From NCBI RefSeq assembly GCF_029892095.1, contig NZ_JARZAE010000004.1, forward strand, positions 2,790,001-2,854,000: DNA of 64,000 bases. Reading direction: 5' to 3'. A program made the position numbers and the translations under genes. Within the stretch, counting starts at the first letter, position 1; each line of letters begins with the position of its first letter. The notes beneath the pieces are model-generated. The model saw nothing but the letters and a program-made list of their open reading frames with translations. It ran no database searches and was not told the DNA's origin. Below are positions 39,410 to 49,959 of this stretch, one piece after another. The stretch comes from Kitasatospora sp. MAP12-44 (GTDB taxonomy: Bacteria; Actinomycetota; Actinomycetes; Streptomycetales; Streptomycetaceae).

Positions 39410-40351
39410 TCAGAAACCGAGCTTGCGCAGCTGCTTGGGGTCGCGCTGCCAGTCCTTGGCGACCTTGACGTGCAGGTCCAGGTAGACCGGAGTGCCGAGC
39501 AGCGCCTCGATGTGCTTGCGGGCCGTGGTGCCCACGTGCTTGAGGCGGGCGCCCTTGGCGCCGATGACGATGGCCTTCTGGCTCTGCCGCTCGATGTAGA
39601 CGTTCGCGTGGATGTCCAGCAGCGGACGGTCGGCCGGGCGCCCCTCGCGCGGGATCATCTCCTCGACCACCACGGCCAGCGAGTGCGGCAGCTCGTCGCG
39701 CACGCCCTCCAGGGCGGCCTCGCGGATCAGCTCGGCGACCATGATCACCTCGGGCTCGTCGGTCAGGTCGCCGTCCGGGTAGAGCGGCGGACCCAGCGGC
39801 AGCAGCGGGGTGAGCAGGTCGGCCAGCAGGTCCACCTGCTTGTCGCCGACGGCCGAGACCGGGATGATCTCGGCCCACTCGATGCCCAGCTCCAGGCCGA
39901 GCTGGTGGATGGCGATCAGCTGCTCGGCGAGCTTCTTGGAGTCGACCAGGTCGGTCTTGGTGACAATCGCCACCTTGGGGGTCTTCTTGACCTCGGCCAG
40001 CTCCTTGGCGATGAACTTGTCGCCGGGGCCGAGCTTCTGGTCGGCGGGCAGGCAGAAGCCGATCACGTCGACCTCGGCCCAGGTGGAGCGGACCAGGTCG
40101 TTGAGGCGCTCGCCGAGCAGCGTGCGCGGCTTGTGCAGACCGGGGGTGTCCACCAGGACGAGTTGGGCCTCGGGGCGGTGCACGATGCCGCGCACGGTGT
40201 GCCGGGTGGTCTGCGGACGGTCGGAGGTGATCGCGACCTTCGTCCCCACCAGGGCGTTGGTCAGGGTCGACTTACCCGCGTTGGGACGGCCTACGAAGCA
40301 CGCGAAACCCGAGCGGTACGGGGCAGCCGGGGAAGAAGGAGTGTCGCTCAT
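39410..40351 (-). CDS. era: GTPase Era (ribosome assembly)
   Basis: Era binds 16S rRNA near its 3' end during 30S assembly. The 313-residue protein has the G motifs GRPNAGKST, RPQTTRHT, DTPGLH and TKTD, and the C-terminal KH domain (NVYIERQSQKAIVIGAKGARLKHVG). I chose ATG 40351, which has GGGAG ten bases upstream; ATG 40360 is too close to that site. It is last in the ybeY-CNNM-era block, which places it with other rRNA maturation genes. Confidence 0.96.
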   Translation of the reverse strand: MSDTPSSPAAPYRSGFACFVGRPNAGKSTLTNALVGTKVAITSDRPQTTRHTVRGIVHRPEAQLVLVDTPGLHKPRTLLGERLNDLVRSTWAEVDVIGFCLPADQKLGPGDKFIAKELAEVKKTPKVAIVTKTDLVDSKKLAEQLIAIHQLGLELGIEWAEIIPVSAVGDKQVDLLADLLTPLLPLGPPLYPDGDLTDEPEVIMVAELIREAALEGVRDELPHSLAVVVEEMIPREGRPADRPLLDIHANVYIERQSQKAIVIGAKGARLKHVGTTARKHIEALLGTPVYLDLHVKVAKDWQRDPKQLRKLGF

Positions 40352-40438
40352 GGGACCCATTCTCCCTGATCACCCGGACCGGACCGGACAGGCCCGCGTA
40401 CGACGGCCCGCTGCGGGCCCGCCGGTCACGTTCCGTGC

Positions 40439-40600
40439 TCACTTGCGGCGCGACTGCAGCGCCCCGATCAGGGTGAGCAGCAGCAGGACCAGCGAGCCCG
40501 CCAGCCAGTAGGGCGACTGCGTCTCGTGCCAGCGTCCGAGCCCCATCAGGACGGCCAGCAGCGCGGCGAAGAACGCGAGTACACCCATGCCGAGTCCCAT
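40439..40600 (-). CDS. Small two-helix membrane protein (53 residues) between era and the deaminase-like gene
   Basis: Reading the minus strand from ATG 40600, the peptide starts MGLGMGVLAFFAALLAVL, has a polar turn (GRWHETQSPYW) and a second hydrophobic helix (LAGSLVLLLLTLIGAL) and ends QSRRK. A GGGGGG run lies before the first ATG; the ATG at 40588 is an alternative. Codon third positions are G/C-rich. It is probably co-transcribed with the genes on either side. Function unknown. Confidence 0.65.
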   Translation of the reverse strand: MGLGMGVLAFFAALLAVLMGLGRWHETQSPYWLAGSLVLLLLTLIGALQSRRK

Positions 40601-40644
40601 CCCCCCGAGTCACAGGTGAGATTATCGGACTACTTAGCGTGGTG

Positions 40645-41001
40645 TCAGCTTGCGTCGACCCGCGTCCGCAGCACACCGTCCGGTCCGGCCAGCAGCAGCG
40701 GCGTGCCGGCTCCGCCCAGCTCCCGGACGACGGCCAGGTCAGCCTCGGTGGGAGCCTGCTGCGCCGTCACGACCACCGCCGCCTCCAGGCCCTTGGCGCC
40801 GCTCGCCACCGCCATCGCCACCGCCGTCTGCACGGCGCTCAGCGCCAGCGACGGCAGCGCGACCGTCCCCGCGACGTAGGTGCGGCCGGTCTCGTCGCGC
40901 ACCGCCGCTCCCTCCGCCACCTGGTTGCGGGCCCGGGCGGAGCGGGCCAGGGTGACGAGCTTCTGGTCTTCGGCGTCGAGGGCGCGATCAAGGTCAGTCA
41001 T
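40645..41001 (-). CDS. Cytidine-deaminase-like protein lacking zinc ligands
   Basis: The 118-residue protein aligns by eye with small tetrameric cytidine deaminases (EGAAVRDETGRTYVAGTV corresponds to the strand before the active site; LSAVQTAVAMAVASGAKG to the catalytic helix). The usual C/HAE and PCxxC motifs are missing: it contains no cysteine and no histidine, so zinc-dependent deamination is not possible. Similar proteins appear beside era in other streptomycetes as far as I recall. A structural or ligand-binding role is likely. Start ATG 41001 or 41013, neither with a clear ribosome site. Confidence 0.75.
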   Translation of the reverse strand: MTDLDRALDAEDQKLVTLARSARARNQVAEGAAVRDETGRTYVAGTVALPSLALSAVQTAVAMAVASGAKGLEAAVVVTAQQAPTEADLAVVRELGGAGTPLLLAGPDGVLRTRVDAS

Positions 41002-41020
41002 GCCGCTGAGCATAAAACAA

Positions 41021-42343
41021 TTAGTCGGTCTGCTCGGGGCTGTCCTGGAGCCGGCGGACCGGCGTGGCCACCACGGTGCCGATGCGGTTGCGGCGCCCGG
41101 CCGAGCTCTCCGCGGTCAGCCTGATCGCGCTGAGCCCGGTCGACTCGTCCAGCGGCACCGGCACCTCGCAGGCGGAGCCGGGGATCGGCACCCGTCCCAG
41201 GTGCTTGGCGAGCAGGCCGCCGACCGTCTCGATGTCCTCGTCCTCCAGCTCGATGCCGAAGAGCTCGCCGAGGTCCTCGACCAGCAGCCGGGCGGTGATC
41301 CGGAACGAGCCGTCACCGAGGTCCTCGATCGGGGCGATCTCCCGGTCGTACTCGTCGGTGATCTCGCCGACGATCTCCTCCAGGATGTCCTCGATGGTGA
41401 CCAGGCCGGCCGTGCCGCCGTACTCGTCGATCACGATCGCGACGTGCGAGCGCATCTGCTGCATCTCGCGCAGCAGGTCGCCGGCCGGCTTGCTGTCCGG
41501 GATGAAGACAGCCGGCCGCATCATGGTGTCCACCTGCTCGGACTCGGCGTCCCGGCTGATGTGGGTCAGCCGGACCAGGTCCTTGAGGTAGACGATGCCG
41601 ACCACGTCGTCCTCGTTCTCGCCGACCACCGGGATCCGCGAGAAGCCCGAGCGCAGTGCCAGGGTGAGCGCCTGACGGACCGTCTTGTGCCGCTCGATCA
41701 TCACCAGGTCGGTACGCGGCACCATCACCTCGCGCACGATGGTGTCGCCCAGTTCGAAGACCGAGTGCACCATCCGGCGCTCGTCGTCCTCGATCAGGTC
41801 GTCCTTCTCGGCGAGGTCGACCAGCGCGCGCAGCTCGGCCTCCGAGGCGAACGGCCCCTCGCGGTAGCCCTTGCCGGGCGTCAGCGCGTTGCCCAGCAGG
41901 ATCAGCAGCCGCGGGATCGGGCCGAGGATCCGGGCCAGCGGCAGCAGCACGAACGAGGCTGTGGTGGCCGAGGTGAGCGGGTGCTGGCGCCCGATCGTGC
42001 GCGGCGAGACGCCGACCGCGACGAACGAGACCAGCACCATCACACCGAACGCCACCAGCACGGCCTGCCAGGTCTGCTGGAAGGACCGGACGCAGACCAC
42101 CGTCACCAGGACGGCGGCAGCCACCTCGCTGGCCACCCGGATCAGGGTGGCCAGGTTGAGGTAGCGGATCGGGTCGCTCGCCAGCGTCAGCAGCCGGTCC
42201 GAGCCGCGCCGACCGGCCCGGACGGCCTCCTCGGCGCGGAACCGGGAGACCCGGGAGATCCCCGCCTCGGCGCAGGCGGCCAGCCAGCCGACCATGACCA
42301 GCAGACACGCCCCGACCAGAAAACTCGTACTGTCACCGCTCAT
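41021..42343 (-). CDS. CNNM/CorC-type hemolysin family membrane protein
   Basis: The 440-residue protein has a DUF21/CNNM membrane domain (about residues 1-140, four hydrophobic segments), a pair of CBS domains (VREVMVPRTDLVMIE and MRPAVFIPDSKPAGDLL with HVAIVIDEYGGTAGLVTIEDILEEIVGEI) and a C-terminal CorC_HlyC domain. Family members export magnesium or divalent cations. It is encoded between ybeY and the deaminase-like gene, the usual position in this block. ATG 42343; stop TAA. Confidence 0.92.
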   Translation of the reverse strand: MSGDSTSFLVGACLLVMVGWLAACAEAGISRVSRFRAEEAVRAGRRGSDRLLTLASDPIRYLNLATLIRVASEVAAAVLVTVVCVRSFQQTWQAVLVAFGVMVLVSFVAVGVSPRTIGRQHPLTSATTASFVLLPLARILGPIPRLLILLGNALTPGKGYREGPFASEAELRALVDLAEKDDLIEDDERRMVHSVFELGDTIVREVMVPRTDLVMIERHKTVRQALTLALRSGFSRIPVVGENEDDVVGIVYLKDLVRLTHISRDAESEQVDTMMRPAVFIPDSKPAGDLLREMQQMRSHVAIVIDEYGGTAGLVTIEDILEEIVGEITDEYDREIAPIEDLGDGSFRITARLLVEDLGELFGIELEDEDIETVGGLLAKHLGRVPIPGSACEVPVPLDESTGLSAIRLTAESSAGRRNRIGTVVATPVRRLQDSPEQTD

Positions 42344-42349
42344 CGCGGA

Positions 42350-42844
42350 TCAGTGCGTGGTGGGCGCCGGGGAGAGCCCCGACAACCCGCGACCGGTACG
42401 CCAGTCGTCCAGGATGCGCTTCTGGAGGGCGAACATGGTGCGCTCCTCCTCCGGCTCCTCGTGGTCGTAGCCGAGCACGTGCAGCACCCCGTGGACGGTG
42501 AGCAGTTGCAGCTCCTCGTCCATCGAGTGCTGCGAGGGAGCCGCAAGACCCTGGGCCTTGGCCACCTCCGGGCAGAGCACGATGTCGCCGAGCAGGCCCT
42601 GCGGCAGCTCCTCGCCCTCCTTGCCCGGACGCAGCTCGTCCATCGGGAAGGACATCACGTCGGTGGGACCGGGCAGGTCCATCCACTGGATGTGCAGCTG
42701 CTCCATCGCCTCGCTGTCGATGAGGATCACGGACAGTTCGGACTGCGGGTGGATCCGCATCTTGTCGAGGGCGAAGCGGGCGACGTCGAGGATGGCATCC
42801 TCGTCGGCGTCCCAGCCGGACTCGTTGGCGATGTCGATGGACAT
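42350..42844 (-). CDS. ybeY: Endoribonuclease YbeY (rRNA maturation)
   Basis: The 164-residue metalloenzyme acts in 16S rRNA 3'-end maturation and ribosome quality control. The zinc motif [11 protein letters not shown] is intact; other family parts are [18 protein letters not shown] and LGDIVLCPE. It starts 14 bases after the phoH stop and ends six bases before the CNNM gene, so all are co-transcribed. Confidence 0.95.
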   Translation of the reverse strand: MSIDIANESGWDADEDAILDVARFALDKMRIHPQSELSVILIDSEAMEQLHIQWMDLPGPTDVMSFPMDELRPGKEGEELPQGLLGDIVLCPEVAKAQGLAAPSQHSMDEELQLLTVHGVLHVLGYDHEEPEEERTMFALQKRILDDWRTGRGLSGLSPAPTTH

Positions 42845-42858
42845 GAAGAGGTCTGCGC

Positions 42859-43980
<1,122 letters not shown>

Positions 43981-44136
43981 GGGTCGGCGCTGAGGCCTGC
44001 CTCTTCCCATCCGTGGTCTCGGGGTGCCGCTCGGTCGGTTCCGGGGTCACCAGGGTACGCCGCGCGGTCGTCAGCCGTGCTGCGGCCTGATCGATGGTCG
44101 GGCAGTTCCGGCGGTGATGCCACCCCTTTTCGGCCC

Positions 44137-45048
44137 TCATCGGCGGGACGGCACCGGAATCCGGGCCAGGTCCTCGGCGACCACCAGCTCGCCGTCGAAG
44201 TGCGCGCGGGCCTCGGCGAGATGTCCGTCCAGGTCCGGGTAGCGCTGCGAGAAGTGGGTCAGCACCAGGGTCCGGACGCCGGCCGCGGCGGCGACCTGGG
44301 CCGCCTGGGCGGCGGTGAGGTGGCCGTGCTCCTTGGCGAGACGGGCGTCGGCGGCCAGGAAGGTCGCCTCGATCACCAGCAGGTCGGCCCCCTCGGCCAG
44401 CGCGTGGACGCCGTCGCAGAGCCGGGTGTCCATCACGAAGGCGAAGCGCTGGCCGGGCCGGGCCTCGCTGACCTCGGCCAGGGTGACCGTACGGTCGTCC
44501 AGCTGGATCCGGCCCTCGCGCTGGAGCCGGCCGACATCCGGTCCGCGGACCCCGAGGGCGGCCAGCCGCTCGGGCACCAGGCGGCGGCCGTCCGGCTCGG
44601 TGAGCCGGTAGCCGAAGGAGTCCACCGGGTGCGAGAGCTGGACGGCCGACAGCTCGAAGGGCGCGCCGGCGCCGTCCAGCGGGCCGGCGGCGGCGATCGG
44701 GTGCGGGCGCAGCTCGGCCGTCTCGTGGAAGGCGGTGGCCTGCCGCAGCCGGTCGAAGAAGACCTGGCCGGAGGCCGGGTAGTAGGCGTGCACCGGGTGC
44801 GGGACCCGGTCCAGGTTGATCCGCTGGATCACCCCGGCCAGACCCAGGCTGTGGTCGCCGTGGAAGTGCGTCACGCAGATCCGGGTCAGGTCGGTGGCCG
44901 AGACGCCCGCGTACAGCATCTGCCGCTGGGTGCCCTCCCCCGGGTCGAAGAGCAGTCCCTCGCCGTCCCACCGCAGCAGGTAGCCGTTGTGGTTGCGGTG
45001 CCGGGTGGGCACCTGGCTGGCCGTGCCGAGGACGACGAGTTCGCGCAT
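44137..45048 (-). CDS. rnz: Ribonuclease Z (tRNA 3' processing)
   Basis: Beta-lactamase-fold nuclease trimming tRNA 3' ends. The 303-residue protein has [15 protein letters not shown], the metal motif [37 protein letters not shown] and VLTHFSQRY. It is directly downstream of the HIT gene with a ten-base gap. Start ATG 45048; a GTG two codons earlier is possible. Relevant here because two of the three tRNAs in the window lack an encoded CCA, the type cut by RNase Z. Confidence 0.92.
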   Translation of the reverse strand: MRELVVLGTASQVPTRHRNHNGYLLRWDGEGLLFDPGEGTQRQMLYAGVSATDLTRICVTHFHGDHSLGLAGVIQRINLDRVPHPVHAYYPASGQVFFDRLRQATAFHETAELRPHPIAAAGPLDGAGAPFELSAVQLSHPVDSFGYRLTEPDGRRLVPERLAALGVRGPDVGRLQREGRIQLDDRTVTLAEVSEARPGQRFAFVMDTRLCDGVHALAEGADLLVIEATFLAADARLAKEHGHLTAAQAAQVAAAAGVRTLVLTHFSQRYPDLDGHLAEARAHFDGELVVAEDLARIPVPSRR

Positions 45049-45058
45049 GGACACCGGA

Positions 45059-45418
45059 TCAGACCAGGCCCTCGGAGAAGCCCCGGCCGCCCAGCAGGTG
45101 GACGTGCGCGTGGAACACGGTCTGCCCGGCGCCCGCACCGGTGTTGAAGATCAACCGGTAGCCGGAGCCGTCGAGCTTCTCGTCGGCGGCCACCTCGGCC
45201 GCCTCGGAGAGCAGCGCGCCGGCCAGCGCGGGCTCGGCGGCGGCCAGCGCGCCGGCGTTCGGGTAGTGCGCCTTGGGGATGACCAGGATGTGCGTGGGGG
45301 CCTGCGGGTGGATGTCGCGGAAGGCGAGGGTGCGCTCCGACTCGCGGACCACGGTGGCCGGGATGTCGCCCGCCACGATCTTGCAGAAGAGGCAGTCGGG
45401 GTCGGTCGGTTCGGCCAT
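45059..45418 (-). CDS. HIT family (histidine triad) nucleotide-binding protein
   Basis: The 119-residue protein is a HINT-type hydrolase or sensor of aminoacyl-AMP-like nucleotides: [14 protein letters not shown] at the start, [22 protein letters not shown] and the catalytic triad motif [10 protein letters not shown]. Start ATG 45418. Together with rnz it is inserted in the rsmE-phoH block. Confidence 0.93.
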   Translation of the reverse strand: MAEPTDPDCLFCKIVAGDIPATVVRESERTLAFRDIHPQAPTHILVIPKAHYPNAGALAAAEPALAGALLSEAAEVAADEKLDGSGYRLIFNTGAGAGQTVFHAHVHLLGGRGFSEGLV

Positions 45419-45510
45419 GGGTCACTCTCCGGGGAACGTGGTCGGGCGGCTCGTCGGACGTGCCGTCAAACTACCGGACAGGCAGTGGCGCAGGGACGGG
45501 CCCCCGGAGC

Positions 45511-46260
45511 TCAGGACCAGCGGCCCGCGCGGCCCAGCAGCAGCGCGCCGGCCGCGACGCCCGCCGTCGAGGTGCGCAGCACCGACGGGCCCAGCCGGTA
45601 CGGCTTCGCGCCGGCCGCGGCGAAGGCCGTCAGCTCCTCCGGGCTGACCCCGCCCTCGGGCCCGACGATCAGCATGATGTCCCCGGCCGTCGGCAGCGGC
45701 GCCGCCGCCAGCGGCTCGGCGCCCTCCTCGTGCAGGACGGCCGCCAGCGCCGCCGCGGCCAGCAGCGGGGCCAGCTGGCGGGTCGTCATCACCTCGCGCA
45801 CCTCGGGGAAGCGCAGCCGGCGCGACTGCTTGCCCGCCTCGCGCGCGGTGCTCCGCCACTTGGCCAGCGCCTTGGCACCGCGCTCGCCCTTCCACTGGGT
45901 GATGCAGCGCGAGGCGGCCCAGGGGATCACCACGTCGACACCGACCTCGGTCATCGTCTCGACCGCCAGCTCGCCGCGGTCGCCCTTGGGCAGCGCCTGG
46001 ACGACCACGATCCGCGGGCTCGGCGCGGGCTCGGCGACCGTGTCGGCGAGGGTCACGTCCAGGGCGTCCTTGCCGAGCACGGCCGTCACCGTGCCGTGGC
46101 CGCCGAGGCCGAGCCCGTCGGTGAGGGTGATCGCCTCGCCCACCTCAAGCCGCTTCACGGCTGCGGCGTGCCGCCCCTCGGCTCCGTCCAGCCTGACCAC
46201 GGCGCCCGGCGAGGCGGCGGCGAGGCGGTCGGTGTCGACGACGAAGACGGGCGCGGTCAT
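45511..46260 (-). CDS. rsmE: 16S rRNA m3U1498 methyltransferase RsmE
   Basis: SPOUT-family methyltransferase acting on helix 44 of 16S rRNA. The 249-residue protein has the N-terminal PUA-like part (VVRLDGAEGRHAAAVKRLEVGE) and the trefoil-knot SAM site (AASRCITQWKGERG and IMLIVGPEGGVSPEELTAF). Position next to dnaJ is the usual one in Gram-positive bacteria. Start ATG 46260. Confidence 0.94.
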   Translation of the reverse strand: MTAPVFVVDTDRLAAASPGAVVRLDGAEGRHAAAVKRLEVGEAITLTDGLGLGGHGTVTAVLGKDALDVTLADTVAEPAPSPRIVVVQALPKGDRGELAVETMTEVGVDVVIPWAASRCITQWKGERGAKALAKWRSTAREAGKQSRRLRFPEVREVMTTRQLAPLLAAAALAAVLHEEGAEPLAAAPLPTAGDIMLIVGPEGGVSPEELTAFAAAGAKPYRLGPSVLRTSTAGVAAGALLLGRAGRWS

Positions 46261-46281
46261 GGGGCGTTCCTCACAGAATGA

Positions 46282-46319
46282 TGGCCGGCCCCCGCCGCAC
46301 AGCGGGCAGGGACCGGCCA
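46282..46319 (-). terminator. Imperfect stem-loop between dnaJ and rsmE
   Basis: TGGCCGG pairs with CCGGCCA at the base, with further partial pairing inside. It follows the dnaJ stop by about 32 bases and could lower read-through from the heat-shock genes into rsmE. Confidence 0.45.
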
Positions 46320-46351
46320 GTTGGTTCTGACAGCTCAGCGTTCGTGACCGC

Positions 46352-47488
46352 TCAGCGGCCGTTGAAGGCGTCCTTCAGGCGGGAGAACAGACCCTGCTGA
46401 CCGGGTGCGAAGGTGCCCGAGGGCCGCTCCTCGCCACGCAGCACCGCCAGGCGGCGCAGCAGGTCCTCCTGCTCGGGGTCGAGCTTGGTGGGCGTCTGCA
46501 CCTCGACATGCACTATCAGGTCGCCTCGGCCGCCCCCGCGAAGGTGCGTGACGCCCCGGCCGTGCAGCGGGATCGACTGGCCGGACTGGGTGCCGGGCCG
46601 GATGTCGACCTCCTCCAGGCCGTCCAGGGTCTGCAGCGGCACCTGGGTGCCGAGCGAGGCCGCCGTCATCGGGATGGTGACCGTGCAGTGCAGGTCGTCG
46701 CCGCGGCGCTGGAAGGTCGGGTGGGCGGTCTCGGCGATCTCGACGTAGAGGTCGCCGGCCGGGCCGCCGCCGGGGCCGACCTCGCCCTCACCGGCCAGCT
46801 GGATCCGGGTGCCGTTGTCGACACCGGCCGGGATCTTGACGGTCAGCGTGCGGCGGGCGCGCACCCGGCCGTCGCCGGCGCACTCGGGGCACGGGGTCGG
46901 CACGACGGTGCCGAAGCCCTGGCACTGCGGGCAGGGGCGCGAGGTCATGACCTGGCCCAGGAAGGACCGGGTGACCTGGGAGACCTCGCCCTTGCCGCGG
47001 CACATGTCACAGGTCTGCGCGGAGGTGCCGGGGGCGGCACCCTCACCGCTGCAGGTGGTGCAGGTGACGGCCGTGTCGACCTGGAGTTCCTTGGTCGTGC
47101 CGAAGGTGGCCTCGTCCAGGGTGATCTCCAGGCGGATCATGGCGTCCTGGCCGCGCCGGGTGCGCGACCGGGGGCCGCGCTGGCCTGAGGCGGCGCCGAA
47201 GAAGGCGTCCATGATGTCGGAGAAGCCGAAGCCGGCCGCGCCCGCGCCGAAGCCGCCACCGCCGCCGTTGGGCGACAGCGGGTCGCCGCCGAGGTCGTAG
47301 ACCTGCCGCTTCGCGGGGTCGGAGAGCACCTCGTAGGCGGCGTTGATCTCCTTGAACCGCTCCTGAGTCTTCGGGTCCGGGTTGACGTCCGGGTGCAGTT
47401 CACGCGCGAGGCGCCGGAACGCCTTCTTGATCTCGTCCTGCCCCGCATCCCGTCGGACGCCGAGTACCGCGTAGTAGTCCGTGGCCAC
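46352..47488 (-). CDS. dnaJ: Chaperone DnaJ (type I, hrcA-linked copy)
   Basis: Hsp40 co-chaperone for DnaK. The 378-residue protein has the J domain (DYYAVLGVRRDAG, HPDVNPD), a Gly/Phe-rich linker (GGGGGFGAGAAGFGF), four zinc-finger repeats (CTTCSGEGA, CDMCRGKGE, CPQCQGFGT, CPECAGDGR) and the C-terminal client-binding domains. GTG 47488 has GGAG seven bases upstream. It follows hrcA on the same strand, so HrcA/CIRCE control is expected. Streptomycetes usually have another dnaJ in the dnaK operon. Confidence 0.95.
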   Translation of the reverse strand: MATDYYAVLGVRRDAGQDEIKKAFRRLARELHPDVNPDPKTQERFKEINAAYEVLSDPAKRQVYDLGGDPLSPNGGGGGFGAGAAGFGFSDIMDAFFGAASGQRGPRSRTRRGQDAMIRLEITLDEATFGTTKELQVDTAVTCTTCSGEGAAPGTSAQTCDMCRGKGEVSQVTRSFLGQVMTSRPCPQCQGFGTVVPTPCPECAGDGRVRARRTLTVKIPAGVDNGTRIQLAGEGEVGPGGGPAGDLYVEIAETAHPTFQRRGDDLHCTVTIPMTAASLGTQVPLQTLDGLEEVDIRPGTQSGQSIPLHGRGVTHLRGGGRGDLIVHVEVQTPTKLDPEQEDLLRRLAVLRGEERPSGTFAPGQQGLFSRLKDAFNGR

Positions 47489-47579
47489 CAAATGCTCCGC
47501 TTGTTCCGCCTCTAGAAGGTGCTGCGACTGGTCCGGACGCGCCCAGGTGAGCCCGCCCGCATCACTATCTCTACTGCCT

Positions 47580-48740
47580 CTACGATTCGGCCAGGATCTG
47601 GCCCACGTACCGTGCCACCGCTCGCACCGCCCCCATTGTGCCCGGATAGTCCATCCGGGTGGGGCCGATCACACCCAGTTTTGCCACGCTCTCATCGCCC
47701 GAACCGTAACCGACGGAGACGACCGAGGTGGAATTCAGGCCCTCGTACTCGTTCTCCCGGCCGATCCGGACGGTCATCCCGGCGTCGGCGGTCTCACCCA
47801 GCAGGCGCAGCAGCACCACCTGCTCCTCCAGCGCCTCGAGCACCGGCTGGATGGTGAGCGGGAAGTCATGGCCGAATCTGGTCAGGTTGGCGGTGCCGGC
47901 CAGCATGATCCGTTCCTCGTTCTGCTCCACCAGCGATTCGAAGAGGGTGGAGAGGATCGTGGTGACGATCGGACGGTCGACCGCCTCGAAGGAGGACGGG
48001 AGGTCCTCCACCAGGGCCGGGACGTCCGGGAAGCGCCGGCCGCCGGCCTGGGCGTTGAGCCGGGCCCGCAGGTCAGCCAGGGTGGTCTCGCCCACCGGAC
48101 CCGGGCAGTCGACGATCCGCTGCTCGACCCGGCCGGTGTTGGTGATCAGCACCAGCATGACCTTGCTCGGCGCCAGCGCCAGCAGCTCGACGTGCCGGAC
48201 GGTGGACCTGGTCAGCGACGGGTACTGGACGACCGCGACCTGCCGGGTCAGCTGCGCGAGCAGCCGGACCGTACGGGCCACCACGTCGTCCAGGTCGACC
48301 GCGCCGTCCAGGAAGTGGCGGATGGCGCGCCGCTCCGGCGCGCTCATCGGTTTCACCTCGGCCAGCCGGTCGACGAAGAGCCGGTAGCCCTTGTCGGTGG
48401 GGATCCGGCCCGCACTGGTGTGCGGCTGGTGGATGTAGCCGTCCTCTTCGAGGGTGGCCATGTCATTGCGGACCGTGGCCGGCGAGACACCCAGGTTGTG
48501 GCGCTCGACCAGGGCCTTGGAGCCGACCGGCTCCTCGGTCCCGACGTAGTCCTGCACGATGGCGCGCAGCACGGCGAGCTTGCGCTCGTCGAGTTGGCGG
48601 ACCTCCAGGCGGCCGGCGTCGAGCAGGTGGCTGGTGTCCAGGCGACTGGTGCGGGCGGGCGTGACACGGGGGCCCGAAGGTCCGTCGGATGTGGACGACC
48701 GGCCGGGCGGGCGGGGGTCGGACTCTGCTTCATCGAACAT
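47580..48740 (-). CDS. hrcA: Heat-inducible transcriptional repressor HrcA with N-terminal extension
   Basis: HrcA represses chaperone genes by binding CIRCE. The core ([18 protein letters not shown], winged helix with [19 protein letters not shown], and the GAF-like C-terminal domain) matches the family. The family normally starts at LDERK; here there is no ATG or GTG at that point, and the nearest start with a good ribosome site (GGGAGGT, seven bases upstream) is ATG 48740, adding about 47 residues of polar low-complexity sequence. CIRCE lies about 65 bases upstream, so autoregulation is likely. Confidence 0.94.
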   Translation of the reverse strand: MFDEAESDPRPPGRSSTSDGPSGPRVTPARTSRLDTSHLLDAGRLEVRQLDERKLAVLRAIVQDYVGTEEPVGSKALVERHNLGVSPATVRNDMATLEEDGYIHQPHTSAGRIPTDKGYRLFVDRLAEVKPMSAPERRAIRHFLDGAVDLDDVVARTVRLLAQLTRQVAVVQYPSLTRSTVRHVELLALAPSKVMLVLITNTGRVEQRIVDCPGPVGETTLADLRARLNAQAGGRRFPDVPALVEDLPSSFEAVDRPIVTTILSTLFESLVEQNEERIMLAGTANLTRFGHDFPLTIQPVLEALEEQVVLLRLLGETADAGMTVRIGRENEYEGLNSTSVVSVGYGSGDESVAKLGVIGPTRMDYPGTMGAVRAVARYVGQILAES

Positions 48741-48804
48741 GGCACGCACCTCCCTCTTCGCACGTTGTCCTGGTACCCAGGTCTTGTGGTGTCCTGTGAC
48801 GGGT

Positions 48805-48831
48805 TTGGCACTCGGGCGAGCCGAGTGCCAG
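48805..48831. promoter_or_regulatory. CIRCE operator upstream of hrcA
   Basis: TTGGCACTC (48805-48813) and GAGTGCCAG (48823-48831) are separated by nine bases, matching the CIRCE consensus TTAGCACTC-N9-GAGTGCTAA with changes at two outer positions. Located between the hrcA start and its probable promoter. Confidence 0.9.
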
Positions 48832-48983
48832 AACCGTACCTGCCAGTGTAAGGCCCGGGTCCGTCAGCAGGAACGCCCTGTCCCTGGATGCCGCGCGGAT
48901 CACTTCCGGGCACGGGTGGTGCCTGCGGGGGAACTAAGTGGCAGCATCGACAGCAACCGAGAGTGATTTCCAGAGGAGCAGCC

Positions 48984-49910
48984 ATGTCGGCATCAGGTCC
49001 CCACACCCGCTTCGCCCCCGACCGCGGGCTGACGGGGCGGATGGTCACCACCATGTTCCTGATCGGTCTGCTCTACGTGGGCTTCACCGGTGTGCTGATC
49101 GTCCTGCTGAAGGGAGCCTGGCCGCTGATCGTGCTGCTGTCCGGCGGCCTGTTCATCGCCCAGTTCTGGTTCAGCGACAAGATCACCGAGCGGGCGATGG
49201 GCGCCCGGCCGGTCACCCCCGAGCAGTACCCGCAGCTGCACGGCACCATTGACCGCCTCTGCGCGCTGGCCGACATGCCGAAGCCGCGGGTCGCGGTGGC
49301 CGACAACGACATGCCCAACGCCTTCGCCACCGGGCGCAACCAGAACAACTCGGTGATCTGCGTGACCACCGGACTGATGCGCCGTCTCGACCCGGAGGAG
49401 CTGGAGGGCGTGCTCGCCCACGAGCTCTCGCACATCGCCCACCGGGACGTCGCGGTGATGACCATCGCCGGGTTCCTCGGCGTGCTGGCCGGAGCGATCA
49501 CCCGGATCGCGCTCTACAGCGGGATGATGGGCGGCGGCAACCGCAATAACAACAACAACGACAACGCCGCCCTGATGATCCTCGTGGTCACCGCGGTCAG
49601 CGTGGTGGTCTACGCGCTCAGCTTCCTGCTCACCCGGATGCTCTCGCGCTACCGCGAGCTGGCCGCCGACCGGGCCGCCGCCCAACTCACCGGGCGTCCC
49701 AGCGCACTGGCCTCGGCGCTGACCAAGGTGACCGGGCAGATCGCCGCCATCCCGACCAAGGACCTGCGCAAGGCGCAGCCGTACAACGCCTTCTACTTCG
49801 CCCCCGCGCTCAGCGCGCGCGACGCTGCCTCCCAGCTGCTGTCCACGCACCCCTCGCTGGAGCAGCGGCTGGAGCAGCTGGGCAAGATCTCCGCCGAACT
49901 GGGACGCTGA
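48984..49910 (+). CDS. htpX: Membrane zinc metalloprotease HtpX (M48)
   Basis: HtpX degrades misfolded membrane proteins. The 308-residue protein has two N-terminal membrane helices (about 22-60), the zinc motif AHELSHIAHRD with the third ligand in RELAADRAAA, and another pair of hydrophobic segments. An unusual asparagine run (NRNNNNNDN) links the third helix. ATG 48984 has AGAGGAG eight bases upstream. It is followed by pspAB, consistent with a membrane-stress pair. Confidence 0.94.
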   Translation: MSASGPHTRFAPDRGLTGRMVTTMFLIGLLYVGFTGVLIVLLKGAWPLIVLLSGGLFIAQFWFSDKITERAMGARPVTPEQYPQLHGTIDRLCALADMPKPRVAVADNDMPNAFATGRNQNNSVICVTTGLMRRLDPEELEGVLAHELSHIAHRDVAVMTIAGFLGVLAGAITRIALYSGMMGGGNRNNNNNDNAALMILVVTAVSVVVYALSFLLTRMLSRYRELAADRAAAQLTGRPSALASALTKVTGQIAAIPTKDLRKAQPYNAFYFAPALSARDAASQLLSTHPSLEQRLEQLGKISAELGR

Positions 49911-49959
49911 GCCCGGTCGGTACAAGCCCGACTCGTCACCTGTCTGGAAGGAACGACCC

